Assembly: GCF_022012475.1 (NCBI RefSeq)
Contig: NZ_JAKLWS010000008.1
Location: 1 to 64,000, forward strand
Origin: Rhodohalobacter sulfatireducens
GTDB taxonomy: Bacteria; Bacteroidota; Rhodothermia; Balneolales; Balneolaceae
DNA: 64,000 nt
Reading direction: 5' to 3'
Of this stretch, positions 25,793 to 34,742 are shown piece by piece; the first letter of the stretch is position 1; each line of letters starts with the position of its first letter. The position numbers were made by a program, and so were the translations under genes. The notes below the pieces were generated by a model. It saw only the letters and a list, made by a program, of their open reading frames with translations. It was not told the origin of the DNA and searched no databases.

Positions 25793-26890
25793 ATGAACAA
25801 CAAAATGATCTCTTGGTTCAAACCACAATTGGGAATCTTATCCCTATTTACAGTACTGATATTTGCTGCAAGTTGCAGCTCAGAAGAACAAACAAGCAGT
25901 GAGGAAAATGCAATAGAAGTTGAGGTTCAAGCTGCTCAATCTTCCATCTCTGCAACAGCCCAACATTTTCCCGGCCGGGTGGAAAGTGAAGATCAGGCAA
26001 ACCTGAGCACGATTGTTATGGGGACAGTGACCCGTGTACCCGTTAATGTGGGGGACAATGTCCGTGAAGGTGATCTGCTTGTACAAATTAAAGACGACCA
26101 AATCCTGGCCCAAAAAAGTCAGCTGGAAGCCAATATGGTTCAGGCAAAAGCCAATCTTGAGAACACCGAAAAAAATTACAACCGGATTAAAAACCTCTAT
26201 GCCGAAAAAAGTGCAACATCCAAAGAGCTGGATGATATCTCAACCATGTATGAGATTGCCAAAGCAAATATGGAAGCACTGGAGGCCCGGATGAATGAGG
26301 TCAACGAAATGCTGCAATACACTGCTATCCGTGCCCCATTTGACGGCGTTGTAAGCAGCAAGTTTGTTTCAGCCGGTGATATGGCAGCTCCCGGTCATCC
26401 GCTGGTTACTGTTTCAAATCCTGGATCCATCAAAATTACAGCCAATATCCCTGAAAAATGGATTGGCAAAGTTGCCGAAGGTGATACAATCAGTGTATCG
26501 GTTGAATCAGCTGGAATCCGGAATGCACCTGCGCAGCTCTACGCTGTCAGCGAAGCAGGCGATCCGGCTAGCCGGCAATACGCAGTTGAAGCTAAACTTA
26601 TGGACCCTCCTGCTGCAGAAAGCCTTAAACCCGGGATGTTTGCACAGGTAAGTATGAACCTGGCCGGTAGGGATGCGCTGATTATACCGCAGTCTGCTAT
26701 TATTCATCGGGGGCAATTGACCGGTGTATATACGCTCACGGACGATAATAAAGCAGTTCTAAGATGGGTTCGAACCGGTGAAGTTTCAGGTGATAATATC
26801 GAAATCCTGACCGGATTATCAGAGGGAGAACAATATGTGGTATCTGCCGATCAACCTCTCAGGCAGGGACAATTACTCACTATTCGATAA
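25793..26890 (+). CDS. RND efflux periplasmic adaptor (MFP) lipoprotein
   Basis: 365 residues with a lipoprotein signal (LIFAASC, Cys near 28). A barrel-sandwich (lipoyl-like) domain is split by a coiled coil (about 100-170); its halves are VTRVPVNVGDNVREGDLL and YTAIRAPFDGVVSSKFV. Beta-barrel and membrane-proximal domains follow (LKPGMFAQV, IIPQSAIIH). It links the inner-membrane pump to TolC. No metal-binding His-rich extension is seen. Confidence 0.93.
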   Translation: MNNKMISWFKPQLGILSLFTVLIFAASCSSEEQTSSEENAIEVEVQAAQSSISATAQHFPGRVESEDQANLSTIVMGTVTRVPVNVGDNVREGDLLVQIKDDQILAQKSQLEANMVQAKANLENTEKNYNRIKNLYAEKSATSKELDDISTMYEIAKANMEALEARMNEVNEMLQYTAIRAPFDGVVSSKFVSAGDMAAPGHPLVTVSNPGSIKITANIPEKWIGKVAEGDTISVSVESAGIRNAPAQLYAVSEAGDPASRQYAVEAKLMDPPAAESLKPGMFAQVSMNLAGRDALIIPQSAIIHRGQLTGVYTLTDDNKAVLRWVRTGEVSGDNIEILTGLSEGEQYVVSADQPLRQGQLLTIR

Positions 26891-26953
26891 AGACTCTGAA
26901 TGACTCAGTTGATTGATAGAATTAAACAAGAATTTGAAAGTAAATAAGAAGTA

Positions 26954-29900
26954 ATGAAAACCGGATTTGCAGGAAAAATTGCACAAGCGTTTATCGATTC
27001 TAAGCTAACGCTGCTTTTGATGGTCGCTTTTTTAGCAATTGGAATATATGGTGTATGGCTTACACCCAGTGAAGAGGAACCTCAAATTGATGTGCCGATG
27101 GCTGATATCTTTGTAGGATATCCGGGTGCATCACCCCAGGAGGTGGAAAACAGGATCTCCATTCCTTTGGAAAAAATACTGTCGAACATTTCTGGCGTGG
27201 AGTATGTCTACTCAACATCCATGCCGGAAATGGCGATGGTCTCCGCAAGGTTTTATGTTGGACAGGATGTGGAAGAGAGCCTTGTTAGGCTGTACAACGA
27301 GATCATGAAATTTATGGACACCAAACCCGAGCCGGTAACCATGCCGCTCATTAAAACGCGATCCATAAATGATGTACCCATCGTAACGTTAACACTGTGG
27401 AGCGACTTTCACGACGATTACGAAATTCGCCGTATCGCACAGGAACTTGATAATGAGATCAAATCGATTACAGACGTTGCCGAAACCAAAATCCACGGCG
27501 GACGATCGCGCACACTCCAGGTGGTACTCGATAAAGAGAAAATGGCTTCATTATCTATCGATCCGCTGCGTGTAGCACAAACCATTCAAGCCGCAAACCG
27601 GGAATTTAAATCAGGTTCTTTTACCGTCAACGACGAAGAGTACCTGGTTCAAACCGGAAGCTTTCTGAAGAGTGCTGAAGATGTCGGCAGTCTTGTTTTA
27701 GACGTCCGCGGAGGTGATTCCATTCTGCTCAGGGATGTTGCTGACATTCAGGACGGACCGGGCGAACCCGTTAATTATGTATCCTATTCTCCGGGGCCGG
27801 TATCTGCAGAACAGAGCGGCCTTCAGCCCGGAAATTCCTATTCTGCGGTAACCATTTCTGTTGCCAAACGACAGGGTGCCGATGCCATGACTATTGCCAC
27901 GGATATTGACAAGATGGTTGAGAAATTGAATGGATCTGTTATTTCGGAGAATATTCATGTTGAAACCACACGTAACTATGGAGAAACAGCTACCGAAAAA
28001 GTGAATACTCTTTTGATACACCTTATAGTCGCTGTGTTATCAGTCTCGTTTGTTGTGTTCCTTGCCATGGGATGGAGAGGAGCATTGGTTGTATTTATCT
28101 CTGTTCCCATTACATTTGCCCTTACGCTGTTTTTCTACTTCATGTATGATTATACACTGAACCGGATTACACTCTTTGCACTGGTATTTGTGACCGGTAT
28201 TGTGGTAGATAATTCCATTATTGTGGCAGAAAATATGCACCGCCATTTTAAGATGAGAAATCTCCCGCTGAAGCAGGCCGCGATCTACGCGATTAACGAA
28301 GTGGGGAACCCCGCGATCCTGGCTACATTTACGGTTATCGCTGCAGTGATCCCGATGGCTTTTGTTTCCGGGTTGATGGGGCCCTATATGAGCCCGATCG
28401 CCATTGGAGCTACCGTAGCCATGCTTTTATCGCTGATTATTTCCCTCATCGTCACTCCGTGGCTGGGATACCGGTTGCTGAGTGCGGTCAGAGTTCATTC
28501 CGGCGGCAGTTCCGGAAAACGCTATAAACTTGAAGACACCATGATTTTCAAGTTGTATGAAAAAACGATGCGCCCGTTGATGGAAAGTACCTGGAAGCGA
28601 TGGACATTCTTAATCGGGACAACCGTAATTCTGCTCGCATCACTTGTTCTGTTCTACACACGTGCAGTTGAAGTGAAAATGCTGCCCTTTGACAATAAGA
28701 ATGAGGTACAGCTGATTATCGACATGCCGGAGGGAACAACGCTTGAGCGAACAGACGCCGTGGCACGTGAAGTGGGCCTGGTTCTGCTCGACATTCCTGA
28801 AGTGTATGATTATCAAGTCTATTCGGGAACAAATGCGCCCATCAACTTTAACGGTTTGGTTCGCAGCTACGATATGAGACAAATGTCCAATGTTGCCGAT
28901 ATACAGGTGAATCTTGTAGATAAAAGCCTGAGATCGGATCAAAGCCACGACATTGCCAAACGAATGCGTCCGCTGGTTCAAAAAGTGGGTGAGAAGTACG
29001 GCGCGAATGTCAAAGTTGTAGAAGTTCCTCCGGGTCCACCTGTTCTTTCTACATTAGTGGCCGAAGTTTACGGCCCGAACCTGGATATGCAGCGCTCTGT
29101 AGGAGAAGATATTAAAACCATCTTTTCAGAAACGCCCGGCATTGTAGACACAGACTGGATGGTGGAAGCAGATCAAACAGAATATCGCTTTGCCGTTCAG
29201 AGAGAAAAAGCTGCCCTGACAGGTGTGATGCCTCAACAAGTAACAGAATCATTAGGCATGATTTTGGGGCAGCACCCCGTAAGCTCCCTGTATGATGAGA
29301 ATGAGGCCAGCCTGGTCCCCATTCAAATGAAACTGCCTGAGGCATCCCGCGCCGGAGTTCAACGTTTAGGAGGACTACATGTTCAGTCTCAAATGGGATC
29401 GATGGTACCTGTTACCGACCTGGTAACTGAGGAAGAGAGAACACTGGAAAAAAGTATCCATCGGAAGAACCAGCGTCGAGTTGTGTATGTAACTGCAGAA
29501 GTAGCCGGCGAAATTGAAAGCCCTGTTTATGCAATCCTGGATGCACAGGATCAAATTGATGGCATTAATTTACCATCAAATTATACACTTGAACAGCAAT
29601 ATGCCGGCCAGCCGTTTACAAGTGAAGACGTTACGGTGAAATGGGACGGAGAATGGCAAATTACCCTGGAAGTTTTCCGGGATTTGGGAATTGCATTTGC
29701 TGTTGTTTTACTGATCATCTACATCTTGATCGTCGGCTGGTTCCAGGATTTCGGAGTGCCTTTCATCATGATGATCGCGATACCGCTTTCATTGATCGGC
29801 ATCCTGATTGGTCACTGGCTGACAGGTGCGTTCTTTACAGCCACATCCATGATTGGAATGATTGCATTGGCGGGAATTATGGTAAGAAACTCCGTGCTGC

Positions 29901-30175
29901 TGATCGACTTCATCAAGATCAGCCTGAAGGAGGGAAATAATCTTCAGGATGCCGTTATTGAGGCGGGAGCTGTTCGTACCATGCCGATTCTTTTAACGGC
30001 GGGAACTGTGGTGATCGGTGCTATCGTGATTCTCTTTGACCCTATCTTCCAGGGCCTGGCCATCTCTTTGATGGGAGGTGCGATCGCCTCCACGGCTCTG
30101 ACCCTCATCACCGTACCATTGATCTACTTCATGGTTAAGAAAAATAAATCAACATCAGATATTATCACGAATTAA
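26954..30175 (+). CDS. RND efflux transporter permease
   Basis: The inner-membrane proton-driven pump, 1073 residues, with two repeats of one plus five helices around large periplasmic loops. TM1 begins at LTLLLMVAFLAIGIYG, and PSEEEPQIDVPMADIFV marks a subgroup distinct from classic AcrB. TM4 has FALVFVTGIVVDNSIIVAEN, where the Asp is the likely proton-relay residue, and the second half has MIALAGIMVRNSVLLIDF. Substrate is unknown. With an ArsR-rhodanese regulator it may export a thiol-reactive or sulfur compound, or metals; this is inference. Confidence 0.93.
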   Translation: MKTGFAGKIAQAFIDSKLTLLLMVAFLAIGIYGVWLTPSEEEPQIDVPMADIFVGYPGASPQEVENRISIPLEKILSNISGVEYVYSTSMPEMAMVSARFYVGQDVEESLVRLYNEIMKFMDTKPEPVTMPLIKTRSINDVPIVTLTLWSDFHDDYEIRRIAQELDNEIKSITDVAETKIHGGRSRTLQVVLDKEKMASLSIDPLRVAQTIQAANREFKSGSFTVNDEEYLVQTGSFLKSAEDVGSLVLDVRGGDSILLRDVADIQDGPGEPVNYVSYSPGPVSAEQSGLQPGNSYSAVTISVAKRQGADAMTIATDIDKMVEKLNGSVISENIHVETTRNYGETATEKVNTLLIHLIVAVLSVSFVVFLAMGWRGALVVFISVPITFALTLFFYFMYDYTLNRITLFALVFVTGIVVDNSIIVAENMHRHFKMRNLPLKQAAIYAINEVGNPAILATFTVIAAVIPMAFVSGLMGPYMSPIAIGATVAMLLSLIISLIVTPWLGYRLLSAVRVHSGGSSGKRYKLEDTMIFKLYEKTMRPLMESTWKRWTFLIGTTVILLASLVLFYTRAVEVKMLPFDNKNEVQLIIDMPEGTTLERTDAVAREVGLVLLDIPEVYDYQVYSGTNAPINFNGLVRSYDMRQMSNVADIQVNLVDKSLRSDQSHDIAKRMRPLVQKVGEKYGANVKVVEVPPGPPVLSTLVAEVYGPNLDMQRSVGEDIKTIFSETPGIVDTDWMVEADQTEYRFAVQREKAALTGVMPQQVTESLGMILGQHPVSSLYDENEASLVPIQMKLPEASRAGVQRLGGLHVQSQMGSMVPVTDLVTEEERTLEKSIHRKNQRRVVYVTAEVAGEIESPVYAILDAQDQIDGINLPSNYTLEQQYAGQPFTSEDVTVKWDGEWQITLEVFRDLGIAFAVVLLIIYILIVGWFQDFGVPFIMMIAIPLSLIGILIGHWLTGAFFTATSMIGMIALAGIMVRNSVLLIDFIKISLKEGNNLQDAVIEAGAVRTMPILLTAGTVVIGAIVILFDPIFQGLAISLMGGAIASTALTLITVPLIYFMVKKNKSTSDIITN

Positions 30176-30189
30176 AACCACAAAATTAG

Positions 30190-30230
30190 TTCATGCAGGC
30201 ATTCTGAAATTGAAGAAATGCCTGCATGAA
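30190..30230. repeat. Perfect 14-bp stem-loop within the efflux operon
   Basis: TTCATGCAGGCATT and AATGCCTGCATGAA are exact complements around a 13-base loop, 14 bases after the RND stop and 30 before the next gene. There is no T-run, so it is more likely a processing or attenuation hairpin, or a dispersed repeat, than a terminator. Confidence 0.65.
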
Positions 30231-30260
30231 TATTGACTTAAACTTTCAAATCAACCTGTT

Positions 30261-30572
30261 ATGAAGTTACTAATTATCCTCAGTGTGGGCGAATATGAAG
30301 ACAAAGTTCGTGCCATGATGACAAAAAACAACGTGCCGATCTACAGCGAAACCGAAATGTATGGATTCAGAACAGCGGATCATCAGCCCGATATCCGGAG
30401 CTGGTTTTCTCAGCCGGACAAAGGCATCTATTCCACACTCTTCTTTTCGTTCCAGGATGAAGCCACCGTAAAAAAGATTCTGGATGATGTGAATGAGTTC
30501 AACAGCAAAATGGAAGATAACACGGAAAATCCGTTACATGCCTACCAGATAGCTGTAGAAGCATTTGCTTGA
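30261..30572 (+). CDS. Small PII-like protein at end of RND operon (DUF3240-like)
   Basis: 103 residues, no signal. The pattern MKLLIILSVGEYEDKVRAMM then TLFFSFQDEATVKKILDDV suggests a ferredoxin-like beta-alpha-beta fold as in PII-like or DUF3240 proteins, which are often encoded behind heavy-metal RND pumps. It may sense pump status or substrate. The family match is from pattern only. Confidence 0.6.
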   Translation: MKLLIILSVGEYEDKVRAMMTKNNVPIYSETEMYGFRTADHQPDIRSWFSQPDKGIYSTLFFSFQDEATVKKILDDVNEFNSKMEDNTENPLHAYQIAVEAFA

Positions 30573-30623
30573 TTTGTATTAACGCATGTTGTGCTGTTGA
30601 GTTAAAATCGATTAAATTTTCCG

Positions 30624-30790
30624 CCCTTTGAATGGGGGAAAGCGATTCCGAAAGCGTTCGGGAGTGCAGGGGGATGACTTGGTGAACATTGATTTAGTCG
30701 AATATATTGAAGGTTGTACAAAAAACATTTCTAATCATCCCCCATTGCCCTTTCCCCCGCAGGGATCCCGATGGGAGAAGGGGGACACTT
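30624..30790. repeat. Intergenic G/C-tract inverted-repeat region
   Basis: Within the 500-base gap 30573-31074, GCAGGGGGATGA (about 30666-30677) faces TCATCCCCCATT (30736-30747), and CTTTGAATGGGGGAAAG near 30626 faces CCCTTTCCCCC near 30749. The segment resembles the CCCCCTT/AAGGGGG elements elsewhere in the window. Open frames here are low-complexity shadows; I see no gene. Confidence 0.45.
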
Positions 30791-30918
30791 GTTGGATGAA
30801 TGTTAACCACAAAACAAGTTGGTATCATTAAAACCTGTCACAATCTGATCGAAGAGAGGTCCTGATAGATTTAAAAAATGGAGAAGAAGTCCCAAACTTA
30901 TTAGACAACCGTTTTAGA

Positions 30919-30952
30919 ACCTGTCTGACCTTATGAAGCGGTCTGACGGGTT
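30919..30952. repeat. REP-like hairpin, copy A
   Basis: AACCTGTCTGACC, a short apex, then AAGCGGTCTGACGGGTT. It is the same family as the hairpins that flank the RAYT gene at 57664 and 58341, with a diverged left arm. Confidence 0.7.
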
Positions 30953-31074
30953 ATTTGCTATCTGCCACGACCTGATACTATAAAAGGTCATTCATCAGAA
31001 TAAAATAGCATACAAAATTGTCTTAAAACTGTTATTTTACGCCCATTGAAAATTCTCTTTTCACCTGAACATTT

Positions 31075-32352
31075 ATGAGATCATTTGCTTCAAATAATCA
31101 GCCGGAACAGGAATTCAAAACTCGACATGCTGAAATTATGGCTCCCGCAGGCAGCCGGGCTTCATTTCATGCTGCGTTGCAAGGTGGTGCCGATTCCATC
31201 TACTTCGGAATTGAGCAACTGAACATGAGAGCACGGGCTTCCAATAACTTTGCCATGGAGGATCTTCCCGAGATTTCCGCTTTGGCGCAAGATCATGGCG
31301 TAAAAACCTATCTTACTCTCAATACCGTATTGTATGATCACGACCTGCCTTTGATGAGAAAAATCATTGATGCAGTCAAAGAGCATGGAATCACCGCGAT
31401 TATCGCATCCGACCAGGCCGCAATCTCTTATGCTTTTAAACAGGGAGTTGATGTACATATTTCGACCCAGGCAAATATCTCCAATATTGAAATGGTTGAG
31501 TTCTACAGCCATTTTGCGGATGTGATGGTGCTGGCCCGTGAGCTCAGTTTAGGACAGGTCAAAAAGATTGTGGAGGGAATTAAAGAGCGAAATATTACCG
31601 GCCCCTCCGGAGAATTAGTTCAGATTGAAGTTTTTGCTCACGGTGCATTGTGCATGGCTGTATCCGGTAAATGTTATTTGAGCTTACATACCTATAATTC
31701 ATCAGCCAATCGCGGAGCCTGCAAGCAGAACTGCCGACACGCTTATAAAGTGGATAATGATGAAGGCATTGAGCTTGAGATTGACAACGAATATATCATG
31801 TCTCCAAAAGATCTCTGCACGATCGATTTTCTTGACCAGGTCCTGGATTCGGGAGCTACCGTTTTAAAAATTGAAGGTCGCGGCCGCTCGCCGGAATACG
31901 TGCAAACGGCAACACGCTGTTATAAAGAAGCTGCCCTTTCCGTTGCTAACGGCACCTACACGCCTGAAAAGGCATTGCAATGGAAAAATGAGCTGGAACA
32001 GGTTTATAACAGGGGATTTTGGGACGGTTACTATCTCGGCAGAAAAGTGGGTGAATGGAGCCCCGTTTATGGGTCAGCCGCCAAAAAGGAGAAAACGTTC
32101 GTCGGAAAGGTGATTCATTATTATCCGAAGGCGAAAGTTTCGCATATACAGATGAAAGCAAGGGAGATTTCAAAGGGAGATACACTTCTTGTGATTGGAG
32201 ACCGTACCGGTGTGGTAGAACAGGTAATTCAATCGCTTTGGGTGGATGATAAACCCGCTCAAAAAGCTGTAAAGGGTGAAGAGTGCACGATTAAAATGGA
32301 TGAACCTGTCCGGGACGGAGACAATGTTTACCTCTGGAAAGACAGGGCATGA
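31075..32352 (+). CDS. Peptidase U32 family protein (RlhA/TrhP-like)
   Basis: 425 residues. The TIM-barrel N-terminal part has EIMAPAGSRASFHAALQGGA and DSIYFGIEQLNMRA. The signature FAHGALCMAVSGKCYLS plus GACKQNCRH gives four cysteines that hold a [4Fe-4S] cluster in RNA-hydroxylation U32 members. A small beta-barrel C-terminal domain follows (FVGKVIHYYPKAKVSHIQ). Characterised members use prephenate to hydroxylate tRNA or rRNA; true protease activity is doubtful. The ferredoxin that follows overlaps it by 4 bases, suggesting an electron or cluster partner. Confidence 0.9.
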   Translation: MRSFASNNQPEQEFKTRHAEIMAPAGSRASFHAALQGGADSIYFGIEQLNMRARASNNFAMEDLPEISALAQDHGVKTYLTLNTVLYDHDLPLMRKIIDAVKEHGITAIIASDQAAISYAFKQGVDVHISTQANISNIEMVEFYSHFADVMVLARELSLGQVKKIVEGIKERNITGPSGELVQIEVFAHGALCMAVSGKCYLSLHTYNSSANRGACKQNCRHAYKVDNDEGIELEIDNEYIMSPKDLCTIDFLDQVLDSGATVLKIEGRGRSPEYVQTATRCYKEAALSVANGTYTPEKALQWKNELEQVYNRGFWDGYYLGRKVGEWSPVYGSAAKKEKTFVGKVIHYYPKAKVSHIQMKAREISKGDTLLVIGDRTGVVEQVIQSLWVDDKPAQKAVKGEECTIKMDEPVRDGDNVYLWKDRA

Positions 32353-32573
32353 TGCGAATTATTTTTTACAGGAATAAATGTATCGGCTGCAATTACTGTG
32401 TTGAGGTTTGGCCCGAGCGCTGGCAAATGTCTAAACGTGACGGTAAGTGCGTGTTGGTCGGCGGCAAGAAAAAGGGACAGGTTTACAGGGCTGATTTTGG
32501 CGAACATGAACGAGACCAAAACGAAAAAGCCGCAGATGTTTGTCCCGTGGATGTGATCCGTGTTGAGGGGTGA
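32349..32573 (+). CDS. Single-cluster ferredoxin
   Basis: 74 residues with NKCIGCNYCVEVWPERW near the N terminus and ADVCPVDVIRVEG at the C terminus. The CxxCxxC...CP pattern binds one [4Fe-4S] cluster. The region between carries a Lys/Gly-rich insert (GGKKKGQVYR). Its ATGATG start overlaps the U32 stop, so the genes are translationally coupled. Confidence 0.88.
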   Translation: MMRIIFYRNKCIGCNYCVEVWPERWQMSKRDGKCVLVGGKKKGQVYRADFGEHERDQNEKAADVCPVDVIRVEG

Positions 32574-32589
32574 TTTTCTTATCCAAACT

Positions 32590-32638
32590 TACTCGTTCCA
32601 ACGCTCCGCTCGAGACGAAAATCACATTCGAACGAGTA
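32590..32638. repeat. Intergenic inverted repeat, 9-bp arms
   Basis: TACTCGTTC (32590-32598) and GAACGAGTA (32630-32638) are exact complements with a 31-base spacer. It lies directly beside the tighter hairpin at 32669. Confidence 0.5.
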
Positions 32639-32668
32639 GAAGAAGCGGATCTTTCCGAATTCTCAGGA

Positions 32669-32693
32669 CGTACCGAAGGAGACCTTCGGTACG
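32669..32693. repeat. 11-AGA-11 hairpin (second dispersed hairpin family)
   Basis: CGTACCGAAGG, AGA, CCTTCGGTACG. The same architecture with a different stem base recurs at 52992-53016, and a close variant occurs at 52896-52921. It lies between convergent genes and may also end transcription. Confidence 0.65.
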
Positions 32694-32730
32694 AGTTAGA
32701 GTAATTATTATCTCTTGACTGTCAAATTGT

Positions 32731-33663
32731 TCACTGAACAACTGCCTTTAATTCCATGATATCCTCATCGGTCAATGGCTTGAATTGTTTGGCATTGCGC
32801 ACATTCTCTTCAAGATGTTCCATCTGCGAGATACCCACGATGGTCGTTGACACCGGCTGACTCATTGTGTAATAGAGAAGCTGTTTAGGCGTCAATCCGC
32901 GGCCGATGAGTCCGCCGCCTCCAAACACCTTCATTGCGATAACTCCCATATTTTTCTCGGAAGTAAGCCCGAAAAATCGATCGAGGTTTCCATCATCCTG
33001 TAAAATGGACCCGGCCGCATTCAACGGGATCAAAACACAATCATAGTCATAATTTTCAATCGCATCTGATAATATCCGTGCCGAGTGCCCGGTTACACCG
33101 ATATTTCGAATCACACCCTCTTCCTTCAGCTCTTCAAATGCATGTCGTGCACTGTCTTTTTTAAGAAGCCTGTCATATCGTTCCTGGAACATGTAGTGAT
33201 GCTGGTAGAGATCCAGGTGATCTGTATTCAGGCGGCGAAGGCTCTCCTCTATTAATCTCATCGTGCCGTCATAGGTGTAATCGTGGCTTTTCGTTGCCAG
33301 GAAGACTTCATCACGCCGCGTCTTCATAACCTCACCAATGTACATCTCACTGGAACCGGATCCGTAATACGCTGCTGTATCGATATAGTTGACACCCAGG
33401 TCAAGAGCCCGGTTGATGATCGCAACGGATTTATCAAAGGTACCCGGAACCTCAAGAGCGCCCTGGCCACCGAGACTGTAAATGCCTACATCATACCCAG
33501 TATTTCCCAACGGCTGTTTTGGCATTGGGTTGTTTTCAGGATCCGAGAGCCATGCGGCAGATTTGGCAAACAGATCTTTATTTGCTGTACTTGCGAGTCC
33601 GATTCCGGTTGCGGCAATCAAACTGTTCTTTAGAAAAGTTCTTCGATCTAATCTCTTACTCAT
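32731..33663 (-). CDS. Aldo/keto reductase with Tat signal
   Basis: An NADPH-linked carbonyl reductase-like protein exported by Tat: LDRRTFLKNSLIAATGIG holds the twin arginine. The start at 33663 (MSKRLDRR) is chosen because GAGAGGTG stands just before it; the frame itself stays open to an ATG at 33699. The catalytic tetrad is visible: Asp and Tyr in YIDTAAYYG, Lys in LATKSHDY, His in LYQHHYM. The barrel is complete to the C terminus. The substrate is unknown. Confidence 0.88.
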   Translation of the reverse strand: MSKRLDRRTFLKNSLIAATGIGLASTANKDLFAKSAAWLSDPENNPMPKQPLGNTGYDVGIYSLGGQGALEVPGTFDKSVAIINRALDLGVNYIDTAAYYGSGSSEMYIGEVMKTRRDEVFLATKSHDYTYDGTMRLIEESLRRLNTDHLDLYQHHYMFQERYDRLLKKDSARHAFEELKEEGVIRNIGVTGHSARILSDAIENYDYDCVLIPLNAAGSILQDDGNLDRFFGLTSEKNMGVIAMKVFGGGGLIGRGLTPKQLLYYTMSQPVSTTIVGISQMEHLEENVRNAKQFKPLTDEDIMELKAVVQ

Positions 33664-33798
33664 AATCACCTCTCTCATCTTATTTTCTCTATCTATCATT
33701 TAAATTAGGTAATAAAAAAGTTAAGAGAAATATCAAATCCGCTATTCCATTCAATTACTTGCTTGTTCACATTTACTGCGATGCATAAAGAAATATAA

Positions 33799-33814
33799 AA
33801 GACACTTTTGTCTT
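33799..33814 (+). promoter_or_regulatory. Candidate Rrf2 operator upstream of ric
   Basis: AAGACA-CTTT-TGTCTT is a perfect 6-4-6 palindrome, 80 bases before the ric start. The same pattern precedes both Rrf2 genes (34717 and 44049). NsrR-type control of ric is well known in other bacteria. Confidence 0.6.
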
Positions 33815-33893
33815 AATATAAATCTTTCTAACTTCTTCCCCCATCATACTTATTGAATCGAATCGTATAACCATCAAATTTTATAAAAACATT

Positions 33894-34625
33894 ATGAATC
33901 AAATTGAATCATTAAAAGAGAAACGAATTGGAGATATAGTTGCAAAAAATTATCACACTGCAGGCGTATTCAGAGAATTTGGAATTGACTTTTGCTGTGG
34001 CGGAGGGGACCGATTGGCCGATGCATGTGACAAGAAAGGGATCCGGATACACACTGTGACTGAGCAGCTGAAACCACTTTTTAGAAAATCTAAACAACAC
34101 GAACTCAACTACAGTGATTGGTCGCCTGCCTTTTTAATTGACTATATCATTAGTACTCACCACAAATTTGTTCGGAAGAAAACTGATGAGATTAGTGCAT
34201 ATGCAAAAAAAGTTGCCGGTGTTCATGGTGAACATTATCCCGAAAACGTTTCTATTTATAAAATGTTTGTGGAATTAAGTCATGAACTAATTGAGCATCT
34301 TGAGGCCGAAGAGAAGAGAGTTTTTCCACTGATTAAACAAATTGAACAGGATATTAATAACGGGACCAATCCATCCCAAGGAGACTTGGAATCCCTGAGA
34401 CTTGAAATTGAGAATATGGTCGAAGATCGTGAAGAGGCCGGCAATATAATGGCCGGAATTCGTACACTGAGTAACGATTTTCAAACTCCGGAAGATGCTT
34501 GTGCAACTTACCGAATTCTCTACCAAAACCTTGCGGGATTTGAAGAAGATCTGCACAAACACGTTCACCTGGAGAACAATATTCTGTTTAGAAAAGCGGA
34601 GAATTTCCTAGCTAATGTTGCTTAA
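33894..34625 (+). CDS. ric: Iron-sulfur cluster repair di-iron protein (RIC/ScdA/YtfE)
   Basis: A cytoplasmic protein that repairs Fe-S clusters damaged by NO or oxidation. The N-terminal ScdA domain has GDIVAKNYHTAGVFREFGID then FCCGGG (the CxGG-type cysteine pair near 34-35). The hemerythrin-like part carries the di-iron His and Glu ligands (STHHKFVRKK, GVHGEHYPEN, LIEHLEAEEKRVFP, HKHVHLENNILF). At 243 residues it is full length. It opens the nitrogen-oxide island and lies 117 bases before an Rrf2 regulator. Confidence 0.95.
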   Translation: MNQIESLKEKRIGDIVAKNYHTAGVFREFGIDFCCGGGDRLADACDKKGIRIHTVTEQLKPLFRKSKQHELNYSDWSPAFLIDYIISTHHKFVRKKTDEISAYAKKVAGVHGEHYPENVSIYKMFVELSHELIEHLEAEEKRVFPLIKQIEQDINNGTNPSQGDLESLRLEIENMVEDREEAGNIMAGIRTLSNDFQTPEDACATYRILYQNLAGFEEDLHKHVHLENNILFRKAENFLANVA

Positions 34626-34716
34626 AAAACAGGCAGGAATTATCTCACAACTTTAAAATTTAAGACAAACGTATCCAAAAATAATTTTGACTTACTCAGC
34701 AAAACTATCATATATT

Positions 34717-34732
34717 AAGATAAAGTAGTCTT
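34717..34732 (+). promoter_or_regulatory. Candidate Rrf2 operator (autoregulatory)
   Basis: AAGATA-AAGT-AGTCTT keeps the 6-4-6 spacing seen at 33799 and ends 10 bases before the Rrf2 start, a position suited to repression. A weaker partial match, AAGACA-AACG-TATCCA, lies at 34662-34677. Confidence 0.5.
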
Positions 34733-34742
34733 TAATCTTCTT

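Noticed and set aside
30628-30831. 67-residue frame in the gap after the RND operon
   Set aside because: It runs across the G/C-tract inverted repeats and gives a Pro/Gly-rich product with no homology I recognise.
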